Source: Micromonospora gifhornensis (lineage in GTDB: Bacteria; Actinomycetota; Actinomycetes; Mycobacteriales; Micromonosporaceae). From it: 49,335 nucleotides of DNA. This document shows positions 17,369-25,090 of this stretch, in pieces. The translations under genes were made by a program, and so were the position numbers. Below the pieces are notes generated by a model. It was not told where the DNA came from. It did not search any database and saw nothing but the letters and a program-made list of their open reading frames with translations. The DNA lies in assembly GCF_016863515.1 (NCBI RefSeq), contig NZ_BOPA01000047.1, positions 1-49,335 on the forward strand, written 5' to 3'. The first letter of the stretch is position 1. Each line of letters begins with the position of its first letter.

Positions 17369-18921
17369 TCGAACCGGCTCGCGTCCTGGTCGCGCAGGAT
17401 CTGGCAGATGTCGCGGAAGCCGGCGTCCACCCGCGCGATCTCCTCGTCGGACAGGTAGATCGACGGCTCGAAGCGCATCGTCTCCAGGTTGCTGGCGGTG
17501 GAGAAGATCCGGATCTGGTGCTTGCGCAGCAGGTGGCCGCCGATGATGAAGGCGAGTGCCTCGTGCTCGACGGCCTCGCGGATCTCCGGTGACGACGAGT
17601 TGGACTGGTCGTGCAGCTCGAAGCCGAGCATCAGGCCGACGCCGCGCACCTCCCTGACGACATCGGGGTAGTCGGCCTTGATCGCCTCCATCATGGCCTT
17701 GGCCTTGGCGCCCCGTTCGGCGGCCAACTGGTACGCCTTGCCGTCCTCGGCCTCCAGCATCTGCAGCACCTTGAGCGCCAGTCGGCTGGAGAAGCCGTCC
17801 CGGCCGTAGGTGGAGGTGTGGATCAGCTCGATGTCCTTGCGGTAGCGGTGTTCGTTGACCAGGACGACGCCGAGCTTGGCCAGTCCACCGCCGAGGGCCT
17901 TGGCCAGGATGATGTAGTCGGGCTTCAGGCCGATCTGGGTGCCGGCGAGGAAGGTGCCGGAGCGGCCCATCCCGGACTGGATCTCGTCGGAGATCAGCGG
18001 TACGCCGATCGTGTCGCACGCCTCGCGCAGTGCGCCGGCCAGCTGCGCCGACAGCGGGAAGATGCCTGCCTCACCCATGATCGGCTCGATCAGGAAGGCG
18101 GCGAACACCGGGAAGTCGCGCTCGACCAGGTCGACCACGCCGTCCTGCACCGTGATGTCGAGCAGGGTGGCCCGTTCGTCCTCGACGACCTTGGCGATCA
18201 GCTCGGGACGGTCACGGGGGATGAAGCGGGCCTGCGCGGCGAGCGCCTTGAACGGGCCCCGGAACTCGGCGTTGTGGGTGAGCTGGACGCTGCTGACCAG
18301 CTTGCCGTGGAAGCCGCCCTCCAGGGCGAGGAACAGCGGCGGGCGGGCCTCGGTCTGCGCGTTGCGTCGGGCCACCTCGGCAGCCAGCAGGTCGAAGTCG
18401 GCGCCGCCCACCAGGGCGGCCGCGTCGGCGGAGAGCCGGGCGCCGTCGGCGACGGCGGTGCGCGCCTGCTCCACGTGCGTGTCGATCTCCGCCTTCAGCT
18501 CGGCGATGCGCGCCCCGCGGTCCATTTCGGCGTGCTTGATGCTGATTTCGACGGCCTCGGCACCGGAGTTACCGAAAAGGGCGAAGAATTTGTCGTCGGT
18601 CTGCAACTCGCGCCGGATGACGGCATTGAGCTCAGCGGCCAGGTTGAGCGCGAAGGAATAGCCGGAGAACTGCGCGTGCACGGGGGTCTGCTGGTCGAGC
18701 AGCCATTTCGCGTGCTCGACGATTTCCGGGTTGTTGTGGCCGAACATGAGGGAGCCGAATCCGCTGGCCGCGTCGAAGACCCCAACCTCGGTGCCGTCGT
18801 CGGCCAGGTAGTACAGGGTGTTCCCGCGGGCACGGACGTACTTCAGCGCGAGACCGAACTCGGTCAGCACTTCGACCAGATAGGAGTCCGCGAATTCGGG
18901 CGCGCCAGGAGAAGAGGTCAT
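17365..18921 (-). CDS. Class III PLP-dependent aminotransferase 2
   Basis: A 518-residue class III aminotransferase paralogous along its length to the one at 8852-10411: GSLMFGHNNP, NSGAEAVEISIKHAEMDRG, SDEIQSGMGRSGTF, and Schiff-base Lys341 in ILAKALGGG. It shares the extra segment with EIDTH after the NSGAEA motif. ATG 18921 has GGAG 8 bp upstream, with an inverted repeat further up (18992-19023). It is first in an ATGA-coupled chain with the P450 and flavin monooxygenase. Two such enzymes in one cluster could install two different nitrogens, or one may act in another direction or on another intermediate; the sequence does not decide this. Confidence 0.92.
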   Translation of the reverse strand: MTSSPGAPEFADSYLVEVLTEFGLALKYVRARGNTLYYLADDGTEVGVFDAASGFGSLMFGHNNPEIVEHAKWLLDQQTPVHAQFSGYSFALNLAAELNAVIRRELQTDDKFFALFGNSGAEAVEISIKHAEMDRGARIAELKAEIDTHVEQARTAVADGARLSADAAALVGGADFDLLAAEVARRNAQTEARPPLFLALEGGFHGKLVSSVQLTHNAEFRGPFKALAAQARFIPRDRPELIAKVVEDERATLLDITVQDGVVDLVERDFPVFAAFLIEPIMGEAGIFPLSAQLAGALREACDTIGVPLISDEIQSGMGRSGTFLAGTQIGLKPDYIILAKALGGGLAKLGVVLVNEHRYRKDIELIHTSTYGRDGFSSRLALKVLQMLEAEDGKAYQLAAERGAKAKAMMEAIKADYPDVVREVRGVGLMLGFELHDQSNSSSPEIREAVEHEALAFIIGGHLLRKHQIRIFSTASNLETMRFEPSIYLSDEEIARVDAGFRDICQILRDQDASRFE

Positions 18922-18991
18922 CTTTACCGTCTCCGATCAGGAAAGGTTCCGGCGGATATCGAAGATCTGCGGCCCGCGCGGTTTTAGCGAG

Positions 18992-19023
18992 CGACAGGTC
19001 TTGTATATCGTGAGTTCCTGTCG
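18992..19023. promoter_or_regulatory. Inverted repeat around a likely -10 in the tailoring-operon promoter
   Basis: CGACAGG (18992-18998) and its complement CCTGTCG (19017-19023) flank an 18-bp spacer containing the AT-rich TATATC. The site lies 71-102 bp upstream of the aminotransferase 2 start and may be an operator overlapping the promoter of the minus-strand operon. Confidence 0.4.
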
Positions 19024-19108
19024 TGTCCGGTCATCGCGGGTTCACCGACCGGCGAATGGGCGCGCGAAGGGCAGCCGATTACCGGACGATTAACGTTGCG
19101 GCCGTGGG

Positions 19109-22100
19109 TCAGTCGCCGAAGACCAGCCGCCGGGCCTCGCTCAACTCCATCAGCCGCCCGTCGCCGACGTGCTTGGCGAAGGCATCGCCCACGGCGGCGA
19201 CCCCGCGGGCGGTGATCCGGTCCACGTCGCCGCGCTCCGCCGGGGGCAACGGCGCGCCCGCGCCCGCGCGGACCGCCTGGGCGGCGCCGGACAGCAGCGC
19301 CGCGCGTTCGTGGTCGCCGAGCAGCGAGTAGGTGCCTGCGACACCCTCCAGGGACAGCGCGATGGTCCGCGGGTCACCGGTCCCCCACGCCGCCACACTG
19401 CCCTCACGGTGCAGGCGCAGCGCGGTCTCGGCGTCTCCGCGCTGCTCGGCGACGAAGCCGAGTTCGGCCAGGATCAGCGCGACGCCGTACTCGCCGTCGA
19501 GCTGTCGGCACCAGTCGAGCCAGCGCCGCAGGTGCATCTCGGCCGCGTCGAGGCGGCCCTCGCGGCGGGCGACCAGGCCGAGGCCCACCTCGGCGAACTG
19601 CTGCCCGAAGGTGTAGCTCTGCTCGGCGGCCAGCCGCAACGCCCGCTCATGCAGCTCACGCGCCTGCGGGTAGTCGCCACCGAGCAGCGCGATTCGGCCC
19701 AGCCCGGACATCTTGGTGGACGCCTCGTTCCACAGCCCCAGGGATTCGGCGATCCGCAGCCCATCGCGGTGCAGGCGGGCCGCCTCGTCGTAGCGGCCGA
19801 GCACTTCGGACAGCGATGCCAGGGCATCGGTGGCCTGCAGCCGGCCCCAGCCGTCACCCAGGTCGCGGAACAGGGCCGCGCTCTCCTCGCCGTACTGACG
19901 GGTGGCGTCGAGATCTCCCCGCAGGATGCTGCGGGTGGCCAGCGCGGCCAGCGCCGCCGCGGTCCCCCAGGCGTAGTCGAGGTTGCGGAACTCGCCCAGC
20001 GCCCGGTCCAGGTACTTCTCGGCGCTGTCCTGGCCACCGAATCCGATCCGGGTGAACCCCAGGAACCACCGGACGATGGCCCGGTCCACGGGATCGGCCA
20101 CCTCGTTCTCCAGTTCGTCGAACCGGTCGAGGTCGTAACTGGCATCTCCGGCGCGCAGCCCGAAACCCGCCTGCCAGGCCAGGGCGGTGGCGCGCGGGGA
20201 GCCGCCGTCGGTCGGTGAGCCGTCGAGGGCGACGCTGAACGCCCGCTTGGCCTCGGCCAGCCGGCCCCGCAGGAACCAGTACCAGGCCAGCGCGTTGACC
20301 ATGCGCAGGGCCAGACCGTTCGCGCCGAGCCGGGCCCCGGCGTCCAGTGCTGCCCGGAAGTTGGCCCGTTCGGCGTCCATCCGTTCCAGCCACCGGCGCT
20401 GGCTCGGTCCGCGTAGGTGCGGCAGCACCCGTTCGGCCAGGTCCGCGTGGTAGCGGGCGTGCCGCAACCGGACGTCAGCCTCTTCGCCGGCCTCCCGCAA
20501 CCGCTCGGCGCTGTAGGCGGCGACGGACTCCAACAGGCCGTAGCGGCGTACCCCGGCGACGTCGGTCACGGTGACCAGCGAACGGTCGACCAGTCGGGCG
20601 ACCAGGTCCAGCACGTCGGCGCGGCCGACCACACCGCCGGCGCAGACGTCCTCGGCCATCTGCAGCGGGCAGCCACCGCTGAACACCGCGAGGCGGCGCA
20701 GCACCACCCGTTCCGGCTCGGTCAACAGCTCCCAGGTCCAGTCGAGCGCGGCGCGCAGGGTCCGATGCCGGGCCGGCGCACCCCGCATTCCCTGGGTCAA
20801 CAGGGCAAACCGGTCCTCCAGCCGGGCCGCCAGTTCGTGCACCCCGAGGGCCCGCACCCGGGTAGCGGCCAGTTCCAGGGCCAGCGGCAGGCCGTCGAGG
20901 CGACGGCAGATCGCATCGACCGCCTCGACGGTGCTCTCGTCCAGCACGAACCCGGCCGACGCGTCGGTGGCTCGGGCCACGAACAGCTGCACCGCGCTGG
21001 ACGTGGCGGCCTGCGCCAACGAGGTGGGCAGCGCCAGCGGCGGCACCGTCCACAACCGCTCTCCCGCGATGCCCAGCGGCTCCTGGCTGGTGGCCAGCAC
21101 CCGTACTCCCGGGGCGGCCTGCAGCACCAGCCCCACCAGCTGGGCTGCGGCAGCGACCACGTGTTCGCAGTTGTCCAGCACCAGCAACATCTGCTTGGCC
21201 CGTACGGCACTGATCAGCCAGTCCTCCCGGGCGGTCGTCCGCACCCCCAGCGCGATGGCGACCTGGTCGGCGACGGCGGAGAACGGGTCCGGCTCGTCCG
21301 GGCCGGCGGCGACGATGGACAGTTCCACCAGCCACACGCCGTCCGGGTACTGACCGGCGACCTGTCGGGCGGCGGCCAGCGCGAGACTGGTCTTGCCGAC
21401 TCCGCCGATGCCGTGCAGCGTCACCAGACGGCTGGCCTCCAGCAGGGCCCGTACCTGCACCACCGCGGCGTCGCGGCCGATCAGGCCGCTGACCGGCGCG
21501 GGCAGGTTGGTCACCGGACGCGCGGTGGTGGTGATCGGGGTGGGCGACGGCGCCAGCACCGGGTCGCGTTCCAGGATCGACTGCCGCAGCGTGACCAGTT
21601 CGGTGCCCGGCTCCACTCCGAGTTCCTCGGCGAGCAGCTCGCGCAGCTCGTCGAAGCCGGCCAGCGCCTCGCTCTGCCGGCCGCTGCCGTACAGGGCCCG
21701 CATGTGCGCGGCGCGCAGCCGCTCCCGCATCGGGTGACGCACCACCAGGTCGGCCAGTTCGCTGACCAGGAGGCGGTGCTCGCCCAACTCCAGCATCGCG
21801 TGCGCCCGGTCCTCCAGGGCAGTCAGCCGCTGCTCCTCCAGACGGGCGATGGCCGGGCGGGCGAACTCGGCATCGGTGAAGTCGGCAAGCGCCGGTCCAC
21901 GCCACTCGGCGAGCGCGTCACCCAGGATCGACACGCGGTCGCGGGTGTCGGTGGCGGCACGGGCCCGGCGCAGCCGGTATTCGAACCGGCGGGCATCCAC
22001 GTCGTGGTCGGACACGTCGAGCAGGTAGCCCGGGGGGCGGGACACCACCACCCGGGTGCCCGCACCGGACTCGGCCTTCTCCAGCGCACGGCGCAGCTGC

Positions 22101-22309
22101 CACACGGTCGTGTGCAGGGCGCCGATCAGGTTGCCGGGTGGCTCGTCGCCCCACAGCACGTCGGCCAGCGCGTCCGCCGACACCGGCCGCCCCTCGTGCA
22201 CCAACAGCACCGCCAGCAGCGTCCGGACCTTGTGGCCGGGCAGGTGTGCCGGGCGGTCGTCCGCGGGCCACACGGCCAGGTTCCCCAGAATGCCGAAACG
22301 CATAGACAC
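19109..22309 (-). CDS. AfsR-type SARP regulator with NB-ARC ATPase and TPR region
   Basis: A 1066-residue regulator in three parts. Residues 1-95 form an OmpR-type winged helix and 100-250 the bacterial transcriptional activation domain, ending with GSGRQSEALAGFDELR and LGVEPGTEL. An NB-ARC ATPase follows, with P-loop GIGGVGKTSLALA near 300 and LLVLDNCEHV near 375. The C-terminal 450 residues look like tetratricopeptide repeats. AfsR-type proteins bind direct repeats at biosynthetic promoters and use the ATPase as a switch. ATG 22309 is used; ATG 22303 two codons later is possible. It is divergent from the imine reductase gene and downstream of no other gene, so it probably has its own promoter in 22310-22488. 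Confidence 0.93.
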   Translation of the reverse strand: MSMRFGILGNLAVWPADDRPAHLPGHKVRTLLAVLLVHEGRPVSADALADVLWGDEPPGNLIGALHTTVWQLRRALEKAESGAGTRVVVSRPPGYLLDVSDHDVDARRFEYRLRRARAATDTRDRVSILGDALAEWRGPALADFTDAEFARPAIARLEEQRLTALEDRAHAMLELGEHRLLVSELADLVVRHPMRERLRAAHMRALYGSGRQSEALAGFDELRELLAEELGVEPGTELVTLRQSILERDPVLAPSPTPITTTARPVTNLPAPVSGLIGRDAAVVQVRALLEASRLVTLHGIGGVGKTSLALAAARQVAGQYPDGVWLVELSIVAAGPDEPDPFSAVADQVAIALGVRTTAREDWLISAVRAKQMLLVLDNCEHVVAAAAQLVGLVLQAAPGVRVLATSQEPLGIAGERLWTVPPLALPTSLAQAATSSAVQLFVARATDASAGFVLDESTVEAVDAICRRLDGLPLALELAATRVRALGVHELAARLEDRFALLTQGMRGAPARHRTLRAALDWTWELLTEPERVVLRRLAVFSGGCPLQMAEDVCAGGVVGRADVLDLVARLVDRSLVTVTDVAGVRRYGLLESVAAYSAERLREAGEEADVRLRHARYHADLAERVLPHLRGPSQRRWLERMDAERANFRAALDAGARLGANGLALRMVNALAWYWFLRGRLAEAKRAFSVALDGSPTDGGSPRATALAWQAGFGLRAGDASYDLDRFDELENEVADPVDRAIVRWFLGFTRIGFGGQDSAEKYLDRALGEFRNLDYAWGTAAALAALATRSILRGDLDATRQYGEESAALFRDLGDGWGRLQATDALASLSEVLGRYDEAARLHRDGLRIAESLGLWNEASTKMSGLGRIALLGGDYPQARELHERALRLAAEQSYTFGQQFAEVGLGLVARREGRLDAAEMHLRRWLDWCRQLDGEYGVALILAELGFVAEQRGDAETALRLHREGSVAAWGTGDPRTIALSLEGVAGTYSLLGDHERAALLSGAAQAVRAGAGAPLPPAERGDVDRITARGVAAVGDAFAKHVGDGRLMELSEARRLVFGD

Positions 22310-22488
22310 ATACGATACGGGGTCTCAAGCACACGCTCAGTCATGGGAGTTGCTACGCAGAGAGTTGGCCCGCGGCGTAAGAGCGGACCGAGAGAGTTCT
22401 TGGAGAGCCAACCGGCAGATTGTGCTCAGAGCAGGGTGGCCGATCGTGCCCGCCCGAGGAACGCCCGTTCAACAAAAGGGGATTCAAC

Positions 22489-23379
22489 ATGGCTGCGGAC
22501 AGCCGCGCACCAGTCACCGTCATCGGCCTCGGCGCGATGGGTTCGGCCCTGGCCCGGGCCTTCCTCGCCGCCGGACATCCGACGACGGTCTGGAACAGGT
22601 CACCCGACAAGGCCGACGACCTCGTCGGCCAGGGAGCGGTGCGGGCCGCGACGGTCGCCGACGCGATGTCGGCCGGCAACCTGATCGTGATCTGCGTCCT
22701 CGACTACCGGGCGATGCGCGAGATCATCGACTCCACCGGCCACTCGCCCGCCGACCGGGTGATCGTGAACCTCACCTCCGGCACGCCGGGCGACGCCCGC
22801 GCCACTGCGGCCTGGGCCCAGGAGCAGGGCATGGAGTACATCGACGGCGCGATCATGGCGACGCCGTCGATGATCGGCTCGGAGGAGACGCTGATCTTCT
22901 ACGGCGGCCCGCAGGAGGTGTACGACGCGCACGCCGACACCCTGCGGTCCATCGCCGGCGCGGGCACCTACCTCGGGGAGGAGCCGGGGCTGCCGTCGCT
23001 GTACGACGTGGCCCTGCTCGGCCTGATGTGGACCACCTGGGCCGGCTTCATGCACTCGGCGGCACTGCTCGCCTCGGAGAAGGTGCCCGCAGCGGCCTTC
23101 CTGCCCTACGCGCAGGCCTGGTTCGAGTACGTCATCTCACCGGAGGTGCCGAACCTGGCAACCCAGGTCGACACCGGCGCCTACCCGGACAACGACTCCA
23201 CTCTCGGCATGCAGACGGTGGCCATCGAACACCTGGTCGAGGCCAGCCGTACGCAGGGCGTGGACCCGACCCTGCCGGAGTTCCTGCACGCCCGGGCCGA
23301 ACAGGCCATCCGACGCGGGCACGCGGGCGACGGCTTCGGCGCCGTGTTCGAGGTGCTGCGCGCACCCGCAGCCCAGTAG
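22489..23379 (+). CDS. Imine reductase-like NADPH-dependent oxidoreductase
   Basis: A 296-residue beta-hydroxyacid dehydrogenase/6PGDH-superfamily enzyme. The N-terminal Rossmann fold has GLGAMGSALARAF and the NADPH-selecting VWNRSPDKA. The linker and C-terminal helical domain match imine reductases rather than hydroxyacid dehydrogenases: LTSGTPGDA near 98, GAIMATPSMIG near 122, and LYDVALLGLMW with Asp173 at the position of the imine reductase proton donor. Imine reductases reduce cyclic imines to secondary amines with NADPH. The ATG at 22489 has AAAAGGGG 8 bp upstream and fixes the start. With two aminotransferases in the cluster, reduction of a cyclic imine from a keto-amine polyketide is a natural role (inference). 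Confidence 0.88.
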   Translation: MAADSRAPVTVIGLGAMGSALARAFLAAGHPTTVWNRSPDKADDLVGQGAVRAATVADAMSAGNLIVICVLDYRAMREIIDSTGHSPADRVIVNLTSGTPGDARATAAWAQEQGMEYIDGAIMATPSMIGSEETLIFYGGPQEVYDAHADTLRSIAGAGTYLGEEPGLPSLYDVALLGLMWTTWAGFMHSAALLASEKVPAAAFLPYAQAWFEYVISPEVPNLATQVDTGAYPDNDSTLGMQTVAIEHLVEASRTQGVDPTLPEFLHARAEQAIRRGHAGDGFGAVFEVLRAPAAQ

Positions 23380-23446
23380 CCCAGTCCCGACAAGCAGTGC
23401 CTGAACGGCGGACACAGACCCGCCATCACGAGCGGAGGTACCAGAC

Positions 23447-24961
23447 GTGTCGGTGAGGACGCAACCACGAGCCGGAGTGCGCGAGTGGCTCGGCCTGGCA
23501 GTGCTCGCCCTACCCACGTTGCTGTTGTCGGTAGACGCGACAGTGCTCTACCTCGCGTTGCCGCACCTGACGACGGATCTGTGGCCGACCGCGACGCAGA
23601 CGCTGTGGATCGTCGACATCTACGGATTCATGATCGGAGGCTTCCTCATCACCATGGGCACCCTCGGCGACCGCATCGGCCGCCGACGGTTGCTCATGAT
23701 CGGTGCGCTCGCGTTCGGGGCGGCGTCGGTGCTGGCGGCGTACGCCACCGACCCCACCGTCCTGATCGCGGCGCGGGCCCTGCTCGGCGTGGCCGGCGCC
23801 ACCCTGATGCCGTCGACATTGGCGCTGATCACCACCATGTTCCGGGACCCGGGCCAGCGGGGCATGGCGATCGGCGTGTGGGCGGCGTGCTTCTCGGCCG
23901 GTCTGGCGGCAGGTCCACTGATCGGCGGCGCGCTGCTGGAGCTGTTCTGGTGGGGCTCGGTGTTCCTGCTGGCCGTGCCGGTGATGGTGGTGCTGCTGGT
24001 GGCCGCGCCGGTTCTGCTGCCCGAGGCGAAGGATCCGCAGGCCGGCCGGATCGACCTGGTGAGCGTGGCGCTGTCGCTGGCCGCGATGCTGCCGGCGATC
24101 TACAGCCTCAAGGTGATCGCGACCGAGGGCATCGAGGTGGGTGCGTTGGTCGCGCTGGTGGCCAGCGTCGTGTTCGGGGTGCTGTTCGTACGCCGGCAGC
24201 GGACCCTGGCCGACCCCCTGCTGGACCTGCGGCTGTTCACCCGGCCGTCGTTCGTCGGGGCCCTGCTCGCCCTGCTGGTGGGCCTGGCCGTGGTCGGCGT
24301 GGTCTACCTGTTCGCCACGCAGTACCTGCAGATGGTCTCCGGTCTGTCGCCCCTGGCTGCCGGGTTGTGGCTCCTCCCGTCGGCCGTCGCGATGATCGTC
24401 ACCTCGATCGCCGCGCCGGTGCTGGCCCGCAAGGTCGCCCCTGGGCTGCTGGTGGCGGCGTCACTTGTCGTCTCGGCGGTGGGTTACGTGCTGCTGGCCT
24501 TCGTGGACGGCCCGAACGGGATGGCACTGGTGGTCGCCGGGCTGGTCGTGATCTACCTCGGCATCGGACCGATGATGGCGCTGGGCACCGACCTGGTGGT
24601 GAGCCGGGCCCCGGCCGAGCGGGCAGGATCGGCTGCCGCGATGTCGGAGACCAGCATGGAGTTCGGGCTGGCCCTGGGTGTGGCCGTACTCGGCAGCCTC
24701 GGCGCTGCGGTGTACCGGTCGGAACTGCCCGGCGGCACGCCGGCGGAGGCGACGGAGTCCCTGGCCGGGGCGCTCGCGGTCGGCAACGCGGACCTGGTGG
24801 CGGCGGCCCGCGAGGCGTTCACCTCCGCGCTGAACGCGGTCGGCTGGGCCGGCGCGGTCGCCGCCGTCGGGATCGCGGTCGTGACCGCTCTGCTGGTACG
24901 GGGTCCTGAGGCTGGGCCGAACCAGTCGGTGATGGAGGAGGCAGCGACCAGCCGCAACTGA
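23447..24961 (+). CDS. MFS drug/metabolite exporter, DHA2 type
   Basis: A 504-residue integral membrane protein, about 14 predicted membrane helices. The first helix carries LLSVDATVLYLALPHL, motif A is GTLGDRIGRRRLLMIG between TM2 and TM3, and motif C-like GVWAACFSAGLAAGPLIGG lies near 150. These fit the EmrB/QacA branch of proton-driven exporters. GTG 23447 has GGAGG 8 bp upstream. It follows the imine reductase by 67 bp on the same strand, so the two probably form one transcript. The likely job is export of the cluster product and self-protection. Confidence 0.92.
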   Translation: MSVRTQPRAGVREWLGLAVLALPTLLLSVDATVLYLALPHLTTDLWPTATQTLWIVDIYGFMIGGFLITMGTLGDRIGRRRLLMIGALAFGAASVLAAYATDPTVLIAARALLGVAGATLMPSTLALITTMFRDPGQRGMAIGVWAACFSAGLAAGPLIGGALLELFWWGSVFLLAVPVMVVLLVAAPVLLPEAKDPQAGRIDLVSVALSLAAMLPAIYSLKVIATEGIEVGALVALVASVVFGVLFVRRQRTLADPLLDLRLFTRPSFVGALLALLVGLAVVGVVYLFATQYLQMVSGLSPLAAGLWLLPSAVAMIVTSIAAPVLARKVAPGLLVAASLVVSAVGYVLLAFVDGPNGMALVVAGLVVIYLGIGPMMALGTDLVVSRAPAERAGSAAAMSETSMEFGLALGVAVLGSLGAAVYRSELPGGTPAEATESLAGALAVGNADLVAAAREAFTSALNAVGWAGAVAAVGIAVVTALLVRGPEAGPNQSVMEEAATSRN

Positions 24962-25090
24962 CATCTACGGCGGGTCGTCGCACCAGATAACAAAAACAGA
25001 CACAGCCGGAGAGCACCGTCGCTCATTCTGCCGGACGTGGTGGGGACGGGGCCGGACAGGCTCCGTCCCCATCCGAATAAGGGGGAGATG

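Noticed and set aside
16115..18019. 634-residue extension of the P450 frame
   Set aside because: The first 217 residues overlap the aminotransferase and are Arg-rich nonsense. The P450 starts at ATG 17368, overlapping the aminotransferase stop.
22345..22398. GGGAGTT/GAGAGTT repeats between the AfsR-type and imine reductase genes
   Set aside because: Spacings of 15 and 32 bp do not fit a SARP site and the motif is short.
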